Source: Tetrahymena elliotti 4EA (lineage: Eukaryota; Ciliophora; Oligohymenophorea; Hymenostomatida; Tetrahymenidae). From it: a stretch of DNA of 64,000 bases. The translations under genes and the position numbers were made by a program. The first letter of the stretch is position 1; each line of letters starts with the position of its first letter. The DNA is taken from assembly GCA_000231825.2 (NCBI GenBank), contig JH720344.1:30678-94677 (forward strand), read 5' to 3'. This document shows positions 38,901-51,579 of the stretch, one piece after another. The notes beneath the pieces are model-generated. The model was not told the origin of the DNA. It saw only the letters and a list, made by a program, of their open reading frames with translations, and did no database searches.

Positions 38901-41900
38901 CAATTGAATGGTAAATTAAAATGAATTTAAAAAATAGTTTTGCATTAAAATTTATTAATAATTAAATAAATAAAGGTTTAAAAATTTTGAAAAATTAAGA
39001 GTGGAGAAAAAGAACGTTCTTGAAAAGAAATTCTATAATAATTTTAAAATAGACTAAAATGAATATAAAAAGCTACAAACATTAGAAGAGATGAAACTTT
39101 AATCTTAATAATTAAAAATAGAGGATAAGTCTCTCAAAGAATTCAAAGATATTTTAAATGAGATATAGAACTGGAGAAATAATTGGAATTAAATGAAAAA
39201 TTTATCTTTATAAGTAGAATAAGCTAACTAAACTGACTCATCTAACAATAAACCTGAAACTGAAAATAATGAAAAAGAAGCAATCATTACAGAAGAAAAT
39301 AACTAAAACGAAGGTGAAGCAGATACCTCAAATCTAGAAAAATTCAAAGTAGAATCTTTTGATGAACTTTTTAAATTTATTCAAAAGGGGTTAATTTATG
39401 GTAAAATATTTTGTTTTTATTAAACAAAAAATTTATTTTATTCTATTATTAATAGGAATATAAACACCTGAACTTTTAGAGAGCATAGAATATTATAAGA
39501 GAGGTGTTAGTTGGACTATTTCCAGCTTGAGCTATATCAATGAATATCAAGCAACTTAAGTGAAATCAGATATACTTCCTGATAATTTGTTTAATCAATT
39601 ACAAGAAGTTTTTAATAAAAATAAATATGAGACTGAATTAAATGTTAAGAATAAGTAGAACTATGAAAAGCTTGATATTTATCTTGAATTTGCTAGAATT
39701 CCTTCATTTTGTTATAACTCCTAATAGTATAATTACTTGAAACAATTAAAGTAAATCAATTTTCATTATTATTCAATAAATCAAATTAATTTATTCCCTT
39801 TAAATAACTAGAAATGATGTTGTTTAATTGGAGAAAGAAGAATAAGAAATATTTGATTTGAATCTTGAAGAATTATAGTCTTTGGAATACTTTTAAGTCT
39901 TAGAAACTATCCCTAAACTTGTAGAAAAGCATAAAAAATTACCTATCAATACAACTAATATTAAAAGGCTTGGAAATATTTATATCCTTTAAAAATGGGG
40001 TAAAGAAGCTATGATGGCCAACAAATATATCAATGAAGAGTTCAAAGATAATAAAAATCTCTAAGAATTACTTAAAAAAGAAGGTATTCTTGAATTTATT
40101 TCAGTAGTTGATTAATTGGCTTAGCAACTTTAAAAGTCTGACCTGTAAGAATTCATTGACTCATGTAAGCAAAGCTGGACTTAAATTGATTAAAAGTTTA
40201 GTCGCTTATTAGATATTATTTTAAAAAACCCGATCTAAGAAACTCAAACCCTAATAGAGAGTAGCTAAGATAATGATAAATGGACATATTAAAAGATCAA
40301 AACTCTTCTTAAAAATGCTTAAAATTTTACTTTGAAAAACGAATTCTTGAAATTATTTCAAGAAATTTCATCCTATATTGACTAGACTGATTAATGGATT
40401 TCTAATTTTTATACAAAGACGATATGCAAAAGAACAATTTATACTAAAGGTTAAATTATTGCAATCATTATTTCAATAATATTAAAATTATTTAAATAAA
40501 TACATAGATGGAAAGAAGATAACAAAGAAAAAAGGAATCAACTTAGATGACTTAAATCTTAGTCCTTTGCTAGAGAGGAAAACTTCAAATCTAGACCAAC
40601 TACCTGATACTTAAATATCAAGACAAAGTTCTAGATATATTGGAGCTTTTGAGCTAGATAAGTAAGATATTATTAATGAAAAAAAGGATGAGGATGAAAG
40701 TGAAAAGCTCTAAAATGACTAATTTTCAGTTGATATCAACAATAATGACTTCTCTAAAAATGAAAAAATTGAACCAGAAAACCAAGAATTCATAGAAGAA
40801 GATAATAAAAGTGGATATAACTCAGCTAAAAAGATATACACTGATTTTAATGAAGATACAAAAATGGAGTTAGAAAACCTCAACAAAGATACTCCATTCA
40901 AATCAAACTCTGTTGTTAAAGATGATTTGTTGGATGCAGACATAACTAACAAAGAAGAAGAATCTAATATAAACGATGAAAAAAGTGAAAACGGACTAAA
41001 CAGGAGTTATGGCTCCAAACTTGGAATAAAGGCCAATAAACTTATGGAAGATTCAGAAACAAGTAAATGGAAAGATGTAAAAAATTTTTTACTTTTTACT
41101 TTTTGATTTTTATTCTTATTTATTTTAAAATGAAATTTCTTTTTAATTAAAGGCTGAAAAGAAATAGCTAAAAAAGAGCAAAATAAATACATTTAATTAT
41201 TATTTGAGCTATCCCATGATACTTATTTAGTTCTACTAAGGATTAACTAAAGATATAAACAATTAAGAAATGATCATGGCACAAAATAAGATGATTGAAT
41301 TGATAAAATATAAAATAAAAGCAGGAGAACTCTTAAAGAGAAAGTAGAATTTTTATTAGTTATTTATATAATTAAATTTTTATTTATTTTAAAAGACCTA
41401 CTTTGGAAGAGATGAAAAGCTATATTAATAGGGGAGAGAATTATAATTGCTACATTCCAGAATTAAGTATAATGAAGAAAATCAATAAATGGGCTAATTA
41501 ATGGGTTAGAATGGCTAGATAAATTTTAGATTCTATCTCTAAGAATAAAAAAAATTTAAATAACACAAAATTAAAGTCCAAGGATATTCTCCCACTAGAT
41601 TTTTGTGAGGAAAAATATGTTTTAACATTTGATCCTAATCAGCTTTGTGTCACTATAACACCAAGAAAAAAGGCAGAATCAAATTAGATTTAACCTAAGA
41701 TTATAGATTTAAAGAAAAGTAGCTTTTTTTATTTTAATTTTGAATCAATTTAATTTATTATTTTTTTTAGAAAATGAACCTGGATTTTTTGATGGAGATT
41801 TAGAATCTTAAATCAACTATTTGATAAATAATGATTAACAATAAGCAAAAGATTTAGAATAAAAGCAAAGTAATACAATGTCATTAAAATCTGGTCCTGG

Positions 41901-44900
41901 CAGAAAATAAGCAGCTGCTTAACTTAAACCAACTGGAAAAAGAAACATGCCTAATAAATATATTAAATCACATTCCCATGCTTAATTATAAAATTAGAAT
42001 CGCCCTAAGAGAAATTCATAAATTCCAAAGCACTTAATTTAGGGATAATATCATTTAGATACTCCAAAATTAACTCCTGATTTACCTAATCAAAGTCCTT
42101 CTAGCTCTTAATAAATTTAAAGTCTCAGACTGAGTACTCCAGTTAAGGCAGCCAAAGAATCAATAATCGAAAAGGTAAAAAGGAAATATGTTCGCAAGAA
42201 CTAAATCGATGTCATAGCTGAATAGCCTGAGTTGAAAAAGAAAAGAATAATTAGCAAAGATGGTACTAAATCTATAGCGGTTGAGAATAAAGTCATGCCA
42301 TTATAAGATAAAAGACTCAAAAAATCTTAACTCAAGCAAGCAGAATTGTTGTAAGCGAATGGTATAGATGAAGAAGTTCAATAACAAATAGCATAAATTT
42401 CTTAGCTTCATTAACATTCTCATATACAAGTTATTCAAGAAGATGAAAACAAAGCTTATTGTATTTGTAGAGGTTATTCAGGAGAAGAATCTATCGGTTG
42501 CGATGGATGCTAAGATTGGTTCCACTTTAGTTGTATTGGTTTGAAGCCATAATTAGGTAATGTCCTCAAAAAATACTACTGTATGGGTTGCTGCAAAAGA
42601 TTTAACAGACCTTACCTTTAAGGACACAAAACTGAGTTTATTTGGGACTCCACTGAAAAAATCTCAATAGAACAATTCAATGAAATAGTCAAAGAAGGTC
42701 TTTCTCTACCTTTATAAATTAAGGAAATCGATTTAATTTTAGAGCTCAAATAGAAAGGTATCTTTAAAAAATATTTTTTTTGTTTAATTTAATAAAATAA
42801 AATAAAATAAAATCAAAAAAAGTTGATGAGTAGTTACAAGAAATGTCAACTTTGATTAAAAGAGGTCCTGATTTGCTAAGAATTATTGATGTAATTTCAA
42901 TTTTTTTATAATTTTTCATTAAATATTCTTCCTAAATTAATAATAGCTATATGAGAAAGCATAGAAGTTAGATAGTGATTAGAATTGTGAGTAAGTAGAC
43001 GAGCTTAGAAAATAAGAAGAAGAAAAAGACAAGCAACTCTTTTAGTGCTACCTAGCTCGTATGAATTATTTCATTTTTTATTCATTATTTTTTAATTTAA
43101 AATTATCATTGTTAATAGATTTTGGGTTCCCCATAGATTTCCCTTAAGCAGAGTAGTTGCTCCTTTTAATATAAAGAAGAGATTTTGCTAGATAGATATT
43201 AAGACATCTCTATTCCAACAAGCTCCCATTAATAGAATAATTTTTCAATTAAGTTTAAAAGTTATTTGATTTGAATAAAATTCTTATTGAATCTAGTCAA
43301 GATCATTGTTTGTATAATCACTTGAAAGAGGTTTATGAAGTAAAAATATGATCCTATTCAAAATTATAATTTTAACTTTTTTAAATAATAGTTTTCTATT
43401 GAAGTAAAGAATAAACTTTCTTAACTCAGTAAATAACCAGTTGAATTAGAATAGTATTAAGTATTATTCTAGTAAATAGACAAGAAATAACTTATCATCC
43501 CAAATCTAAAAGAATACAAACAAATAGTAGCTTTAAATCTATTTAAATACTTTTTTACAATAATAAATATTTAAATATAGGTTGATGAATTCTAAAAATG
43601 GCAGTTTGAAGCTTAGAAATTAATAGTTAATTTTAATAACTTGAATAGATATAGCAAGTAGTAATTAGAAATAGAGTTAAAAAATTTGATAGAGAGATAT
43701 GAAACTCGCATTATGATTAAGAGCAAATTTATTACAAACTTAAAGAATATTTAATAATAACTCCTACTTGAACCTTAAGTTAATTAACAATAGCAACAAC
43801 CTTAGATGCAGCAAAATATTGGATATTAGATAAATCAAAATAATTAATTCAAGAGCAGCATTGTGCATGGTCCTCCTCCACCATATACTGAATAATAAAT
43901 ATTGTTAAATAACTAAAAATAAATTCGCAATCAAATTTTAAATTAAATGTAAAATTATAACTATGATAACTCTGATCAAAATCCATTCAATTCAAATGTC
44001 TCTGAAGCAAGAAATGTCTTCTAATCAAACAATCGTTATCCTAATCCAATTCGTAAATTATTTTTTTAACATTTGTTTCATTTTAATTTAACATGTGTAT
44101 TAGTAGGTAATGAAGATGAAGAAGATGAAGACTCCATAAAATCCTTTGTTGAAGATTCCAATGAGGAATATGGGGAAGACTTTGATGATGAAGGAGAAGC
44201 TGAAAATTAAAATAATAACAATCATAATTCTCAACTTTACTAAAATGGCTTTAACTACTAAAACTAAAATATGCTTATTGGTGACGAAGATGAAGAAGAA
44301 AATAATGCTGATGAAGATGAAGAAGATGACGAAGAAGAGGATGAAGAAGAAGATGAAGATGAAGAAGAAGATGATGATTAAGATTAAGAAGATGATGGTG
44401 ATTAGGATGGATAGTAGCTATAAAACTAACTCGAAGCTTAAAATGATATCCTAGAGCAAGAAAATTAAGATTAATAAGAAGATGATGAGGAGGAAGTAGA
44501 AGAATAAGACGAAGAGGATGAAGAAGAATTAGAAGAAGAAGAGGAAGATGAAGAAGAAGAAGAAAATGAAGGAGGAGAAGAAGAAGATGATAATTAGGAA
44601 TATGATGAAAATGAAGAAAACTAAAATAGCTATAACAAACTTTAGTAAAATGAAAATTTCGAAGAAATTGAAGATGATGGATAAGACAATCAAGAAGATA
44701 TTGATGAAGAGAATATTGAAGAAGAAGGTGAGGAAATGAATGAAGAAAATGAAGAGGAAGAAGATGAAGAAGAGGAAGATGAAGGAGATGATGAAGAGGA
44801 AGAAGAAATAGATGAGGAAGAATAATTAGTTGGAGAAGAAAATCATAAATAAAATATTTAAAATGAAAATAAAATAGATTCTACTAATTAATCTTAGAGA

Positions 44901-45206
44901 GAATAATATCATGGAGACTCTAAATAAATAATTCATAGATCAACTAATTAAAATCCTTAATCAAAAATATCTTTATCAAATTGTAGAAATGAAGATAACT
45001 CTTAAACAAATATACAATAAATTATTATGAACAATAATAATTAATATAATGAAAACAACATAAATTAAAATGGAGTTAAGAAAAATTACATGTTCAACGG
45101 AGAAGAATTTTCGCATGGCCACATAAATGTAATACCAAGTACAAATGGAGATAATCATCTTAAGAACTCATATGTCACTAAATCTAATAGCAACAACAAT
45201 AAATGA
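35970..45206 (+). CDS. ELM2 / PLU-1-like / PHD-finger chromatin protein with acidic C-terminus
   Basis: The ATG at 35970 opens a hydrophilic N-terminus, then an ELM2 signature (RVGEKEYQAQIPDL near 36110) and its C-terminal part (ALNFLAKCDYQVVKAKFY near 36380). ELM2 recruits deacetylase complexes in MTA, MIER and CoREST-associated proteins. Long helical exons follow with PLU-1-like features (EKWKQELNELLETRNQIQK near 36850; LRYEIPDYIKEVFDKAQKF near 37400; RCRDWLQRLEPYY near 38175). A basic, NLS-rich stretch lies at 41880-42330 (VKRKYVRKN, KKKRI). A PHD finger at 42450-42600 shows CIC, CDGCQDWFHFSC and CMGCC, and is followed by LSLPLQIKEIDLILE, again KDM5-like. A PPPPY motif is near 43873, then an Asp/Glu/Gln tract at 44101-44845. 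The stop TGA is at 45204-45206. Introns include 36740-36837, about 36902-37359 and about 37569-38168; many others were not fully placed. No JmjC domain was seen. It is probably a nuclear co-repressor or histone reader. Confidence 0.75.
44101..44845 (+). repeat. GAAGAT-type low-complexity tract coding for acidic tail
   Basis: GAA, GAT and GAG codons repeat here almost without break, with TAA/TAG Gln codons interspersed. In the gene's frame they give a long Glu/Asp/Gln stretch. Open frames rich in Lys and Met in the other phases of this tract are by-products of the repeat. Similar acidic tails occur in histone-binding proteins, which fits the PHD finger upstream. Confidence 0.8.
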
Positions 45207-45921
45207 TAAAAATAATAACCTTAATTAATAATTAACAAATCTGTAAAATAAGTAAATAAAAAAATAAGTAGCCCTAAATAGAATCAAATAACTAAATAAC
45301 CAACTAACCTAAATACAACCAACCATTAATAAAATTCACAAATAAAAATATCATCAGTATAATATTATTATAAAAATCACTTTTAATTTGTATTATACAT
45401 GCATATACTAACTTTTAATTAATTTGAACAACTTCTTAAAATATTCGAACTTATTTTTTTTTAATAACAAAAATCATAAATTATCCAAAATTTCATCCTT
45501 AAATTAATTTTTAAAATGCGAATAAGAGAGCACATTAATTAATACAAAAGCAATAATTAAATCATTATTTCATCATTTAAAAAATTCTAAATAAAAATGA
45601 CAATTTAATTTTTAAAGAATAGTTATTCTAAATAAATTTTGTTTTTTTCAAAGATTAAAATGAGCAGTTCTTTTGGCTAATAACTAATTAATTTTTGTTA
45701 TTCATCTCTAAGAAAATAAAAAGGTTGAAAATTTAAATCAATAATTTTAGCTTTTAAAACAAATTATAAATTTTGATTTTTAATTTATTTAATACTTATA
45801 TCATCTACTCTTCATTTTAAAAATTATAAAAAAATATTAAAAAGAGACAAAAAAACTTTGAATTTTCAGAAAAAATGATGATTTAACTTACATAAATAAA
45901 ACAAAGAATAAATACTAAATA
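45207..45921. other. Intergenic region between convergent genes
   Basis: About 0.7 kb of AT-rich DNA lies between two converging genes. Nothing was recognised beyond the presumed 3' UTRs. Confidence 0.6.
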
Positions 45922-48900
45922 TCATATGAATAATGAAATTAACAATAGTAGTATTATGGTTGCTTATTAATTAGAGGTAAAACTTCTATTTTAAGGTAAC
46001 ACAAAGCTTATTTAATTGCTATCAGAAGTGGACAATATTGGAAAAATACTAAATTATTTCTGGTTAAACTATTGAGGTTCTAAAACTATAGTTGTGTTTT
46101 ATAGGGCTTCAATTGTATATATATTTTTATTTGATAAATAAATACTATAAATTTATTTATTACTTGTGTAGCTAATGCTAAAAACAGATACTTAACCAGA
46201 AATGAATGATGTCATATTCCATCCATAAATGGTGTAGCAATTTTAACTTTACTCTAACCTATATAAATTTATTACAATTTAATCATTTTGGTTGGAACCT
46301 ACTAATATTTGATTGTTAGCTGATTAGTAGCTTCCTAACAAAGTGGTGAAACTATCAAGATAATCAAAAGATTTGATTTAAGAAACTACAAAACCAGTGT
46401 TTGAGAATGTAACTTAGAAAATGTAAGATTACTAGAATTAGATGTTGAATACTACATCAGATACTTGAATAACTTAAGCTATTAAATCTTACTTTGATAT
46501 CACAAAATTATTTTGTAATAAAATTTTCTTCAAATTATATTAATTGTTAAATTTTGGGTCTATATTATTGTATTATGTAGTTATTATTTTACCATCTGCA
46601 TAAAAGATTAATATGAGCTTATTGAAGCTATAGATTATGTTTTCGCTTATTATGCATTAAGAATTTAAGTTTAATTGATAAATTGTTGCTTATTTTTATT
46701 AATCATCAAAAATAATTTTTGACAATGATGTTTTGGATGGACCAAATAATCTAATATCCTCACTTGAGGTGGAAAATATTTAACTGTAAATACTTGGATA
46801 AGGAATATCTGTAGAGAGCTGATAAATATTGGTTTAATATATAGTCATATCAGTATAAACGCTATTTTATATATCTATTTTTACACCATATTTCGCAATT
46901 TATGATTGACATATAAAGTATAATTGAAAATCAATAGAACTTTTATCATAAATTGTTTAGCTAGTGTCTTCTAAGGCTACACAGCTAATGCAATTAACAT
47001 CAGTTAGAGCAATCAATGATCCTATTTAGAATTAATTTTCTTAAACTATTAAGGTTTAATTTTATAGGATTCTGAAAACACTTATATCTGTTAAAAGAAT
47101 TTGTCTTTAAATTCTATTTTGAATTTAACCAGATGAGCTAACAAACTACCATCCTAACAAGTTATTATTATAAATACTTGGGTCAGTCCCATCTTATAAT
47201 TAGAATACTTAATTTTATTATTTGGTAAATTTATAGTCTTAAAGTGTTGTTTTTAAGCTTTATATAGAAGGAGATTGCTAGTTCACTAATCCATATATTG
47301 CAGATGTATTTCTTCTTAAAACAAAGTTAAATGTTTGGCTTTAATCATTTTGAGACAAAGTAAAGTTAAATGGGATTAATGTTTGAGACTGATAAAATTA
47401 GTTTTTAATACCAACCTTAACAGAAATTTAAGCATTCTTTAAAATGTGAAAGCAATTTAATTATTATTGCAGCTAGCATATAGTATTGCTTGAATAAACA
47501 TTTAAACTACTACTTTCAATTTCGAGAACACCATAAAATTAGTTTTAACTTGAGCAACCATCAACTCTATAAACCATGTATTTATTACCATCTGATTCTT
47601 ATTAAAAAATTAAATACTGTTAACTTGTATTACTATAAAGGATTATTGGTTTTGAGTTAATGTTAGGCATGTTTTAAGAATCCGTGTATAAAGTTCTAAG
47701 GAAGGCAGGACTTGAACTTTAGAATGAATTGTAGGAATATTAATTAATGACGGCGTTATTTGACTAGTTTTAATAGTAAATAAAAAAGGAATCCTTGAAA
47801 AGTACAATATTTTATTTTTAAGATAAAGTAGGTAAATTTAAGGTATTTCCTATGATGACTTGATTGATATAATCAAAGGCTGTTATTTAGTTGGTATAGT
47901 AGATGAAACAAATTCCATTTGTGATCATTAGTTAAGTATTTTATGGAAAGTTTAGCTAAATAACATTTTAGTTAGTTAACTAGGCTTAGAATGGACTTGT
48001 GAAAGAAGGCCTATAAATTACAGATGAGATAGAATTTCCGCATAGTATAACTATGGCATTTGCATCAAGATCAGATGCAAATGAGAATTAGTTTTAACTA
48101 GTATCACATTATAATGATAAATAATTCATATAGAGAACATTTTAAATATCTAAAATTGGGAAAAATATTCTTTTGTTGACTTAAGTAGAATCACTTTTAA
48201 CTGTAAAACTACCTGAATTATCAGTAATATCAATAGGAGAAATATGTGTGTAATTAATAGGACTTTAAAGAATTAGATCACTAATATTATTTATTGTGGC
48301 ATATTAAATTTCATAGCTATTTGGAGATAACTAATACTGGAGCATAGCATTAAAATGAATGTTATTATCTAATTTGTAAAGTTAATAATTTGAATGCACT
48401 AGTAAAGGGTTTGTTGAATATGACTAATTAAATGGTATAATAGCCAAATTTGATATATTTTTATTCTCTGGTTTTAGATTTAGAGATTACAGATTTTATC
48501 CTGTAACAAATTACTCAATATTTTCATAATAAATTGTAGAATTATTATACTCTTAACCCTAATAAATATAACCAAAAATATTTCCTGAAGATTGAAACAT
48601 TATTTATGGTTAACTAACTACTTTTACAGTTAGGGTAGTCTAGTAAATAAGTGGAATAGGTCCAACAGTAATTTAAAATTAAATCGGTTTTTCTACTTAT
48701 CCTTTTATTATTATTGCTGGCTAGAAATATTGTATGCTAAGTGTTTCTTTGAAAGTTATTGACTAATCAGATACTAAGTTTACTGTAACTAAAGCGAAAT
48801 TATTCAAAGAGTTATAAAGGGAATATTGCTCATTGTCTGCAGCAATTTATTGAGAAATAACTCTAGAATTGCTAATATCAAAAACTTTTATATATTTATG

Positions 48901-49923
48901 ACTTGCCACAAGCAGAAGATTATTGGATAGAACTAAAGCGGTAGTAAAATCTTGATTAACAGAAAAGTTCCTACAATAATTTAGTGAATTGCTAGTTAAT
49001 ATTGTTGAATACTATAAAGAGCATAGCCTTACATTCAATTTATCAATGAAAGTTAATATAATTTGATTATTTATTTGTTAAGAAAAGATTTAATTATAAG
49101 AAGAACTCGATGGAATCTTAATAGAAGTTAGAACATCAGAGAGAAAAACTACATAATTATTACAATCTCTAAAGACAGAATATCCTTGAATGTAGCTCAA
49201 TTCTTAGAATGGTTGTTTTGTTTAACAAAAAAAATTAGGAAATATTTATTTTTAATTGATTTAATTTTAATTCAATGTATAAACAAAGTAATTATTATCA
49301 AATAAAGAGGTTATCACAATTTAATTTATTTGAAAAATAACTTTAGCAGAGTAAATTATGTATTTATTTTCTATAGACTGAAATGATAGTTTTTGTGTCG
49401 CAACATTGAATGTAAATTAAAATACGCTATAATTAAGGTCAGTTAAAAATACCATTCCTTATGTAGGTTGGTACAGAGAAATGTTAGGTTAAATGGACTA
49501 ATCAGCTGTGAGGATGAGAATTCTATCTAACTCTTTTGACATTATCTAGTTATTAGAGATGGAGACACTCCCAAAAACTAGATAATATTCATATAATTAC
49601 CCGTTTTATGAAATAATTACATTCGCTACATTCTTTTAAGTATTACTAATAAGATAGCTTGAAGGGAAATTATAACCCATGCTGTTTTGTGTTGGAGACG
49701 ATTATATTTTTTAAGGCAGGATAGATTCAAAGCTATCTGTAGACTATGGAAGTACAATTTCTTAAATATTCTACTCATAAAAGCTGCTTAAGTTTAAGTA
49801 ATATTATTCATTTTCAAGAATTTAAATAGTTTTCTCAATAATTTATTCTTAGCATAAGCAGAAACAAGATAATAAGGTTAAATAATATATAAATAATGCC
49901 TTTTAATTTCTTTTTTGACTCAT
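45922..49923 (-). CDS. Intronless secreted protein with GPI-type C-terminus
   Basis: One uninterrupted frame runs from ATG 49923 to TGA 45922-45924, 1,333 residues with TAA/TAG as Gln and no intron. The N-terminus is a signal peptide (charged MSQKRNQK, then ALFIYYLTLLSCFCLC). The mature part is rich in Asn, Ser, Thr, Gln, Tyr and Ile, with many N-glycosylation sequons and beta-strand-like stretches; no known domain was recognised. The protein ends in a hydrophobic run (TIILLLLISLFI) directly before the stop, with no basic residues after it. That is the form expected for a GPI-attachment signal, though a C-terminal anchor is the alternative. It is probably a cell-surface protein. The upstream region and first codons are duplicated at 50.6-51.3 kb. 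Confidence 0.8.
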
Positions 49924-51300
49924 TTTTCTTTTTCGCTTAACTTTTTTTATGAATGTGATTTTTAGCTCTATTAAATAAATATTTGTTTTTCTATTAAAGT
50001 GAGTAAATCTTTTATACTAATTATAATGAAAAAATCAAATATACAAAAGACTATAAATTAATATCAAGATTATTATTAAGCTTAAAAATCCTACTATTGA
50101 AGACTAATAAATTCTTATTTTAATATTCAAACTCATAATTTAAATATTAAGACTAAAATGACAATTATTCATTTTTTGATGAAATTCTAATTTTACAAAC
50201 ACAATTAAGAATTATCATTTCTATTTAACATTAAAATTATTGTTTACATATTTCAGTCTCCAATTTAAAATGTATTTTTGATAAAAGAAACATAATTTAT
50301 TTATCAAATACAATATAAAAATGCATTTTTATTGAAATATTTAACTTCATTTTTGAGATGTCTTTCTAATAAAAAAATAATGATCTTTTAAATGAACTAT
50401 TTTTACATTCAAAGTTTGTGTAATAAACTTTACTTAATTCTTATTAAATGACATACTAAAATACTCTCTATCAATCAATTAAATATGGACTTTTTTCTTA
50501 TTCCATTTAAAAAAGTTCACTTTTTAAAAACAATTCTTTTAATTTTTAACAAATAGATAAATAAAAATACCTTTTATTTTCTCTTTTGACTCATTTTTAG
50601 TTTTTTTTTACATGCATTTCTTTGGTTCTGTTAAATATTTGTTTTAGAAGCATCTCTTATTTTAATCATAAAACAACAATCAAAATAAAAAGAAGATGAA
50701 AAATAATATCAATATTATTGTAAGGCTTAGTAGTGCCACCATTTAAGGTAAATAAATTCTTATTTTAATATTCAAACTGGCTGATCGTTGATCGAACGAA
50801 TATGAAGACTAAAATGGCAAATATTCATTTTTTGATGAAAATCCATTTTTCCATTTTGAATAGGTATTATCATTTCTATTTTACAAAAATATTATTGGTT
50901 ACTTATTTCTGTCAAATGTATTTTTGATATAAGAATGATTATAAATTACATAATTTATATAAGAATTTTAAATGTAATCAATTCTTTTTTTATTAAACAA
51001 AATTTAATCGATTTTTTACAGTGTCTTTCTAATACAAATGTAATGTAATTTATATAAGAATATGAATGTAATAATGTATTTTTTTTGATAGTATTTAATT
51101 TATATTTAATCAGATGTCTTTCTAATAAAAAAGTAGATCTTCAAAATCAATTAAGTTTATATTTAAATGTAATGTTTTAAATTAATTAATTAATTATGTT
51201 AAATTGATTTAAAATGATGTATACAAATACTCTTTATCAATCAATTAAATATGTTTTATTTCTTTTGAAATGTAAGAAAAGTCAACATTTTAAAAATAAA
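49895..51300. repeat. Two-copy tandem duplication of a gene 5' flank
   Basis: About 49895-50545 and about 50565-51300 align along their length. Shared blocks include ttttgactcattttt, aaattcttattttaatattc, tattcattttttgatgaaa, ttatcatttctatttaaca and tctatcaatcaattaaat, in the same order. Copy one holds the promoter and first codons of the intronless gene; copy two is a diverged duplicate. Confidence 0.75.
50517..50594 (-). pseudogene. Truncated duplicate of the secreted-protein start
   Basis: In the second copy of the duplication, ATG 50594 opens a frame starting MSQKRKQKVFLFIYLL. It parallels the intact gene's MSQKRNQKALFIYYL but meets TGA after 25 codons (50517-50519). Only the promoter and part of the signal peptide were copied, so this is a gene fragment. 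Confidence 0.7.
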
Positions 51301-51579
51301 TTTTTTAAATTAGCTTTTTCATTCAAAATAATATTTCTTAAATAAATTAAATTTAATACCCTACATATATTTTTTCTATCAAATATTATTTTAACTAGCA
51401 AAATATCATAAAATTATCAATATGCTCAACTATAAAAAACATATTCAAATATTTTTAATTCCTTTTTCCATACATTAAGTAAAAATTAAATAAAATAGTA
51501 ATTTAAATTTTAGATAATAATTAAAATGAAAACATTTTTGCATCATAAACAGAATTTTAAATGCCCAAAAAACCATAAT

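Noticed and set aside
44146..44739. Plus-strand open frames rich in Lys and Met
   Set aside because: They are other-phase readings of the GAAGAT tract that codes the acidic tail.
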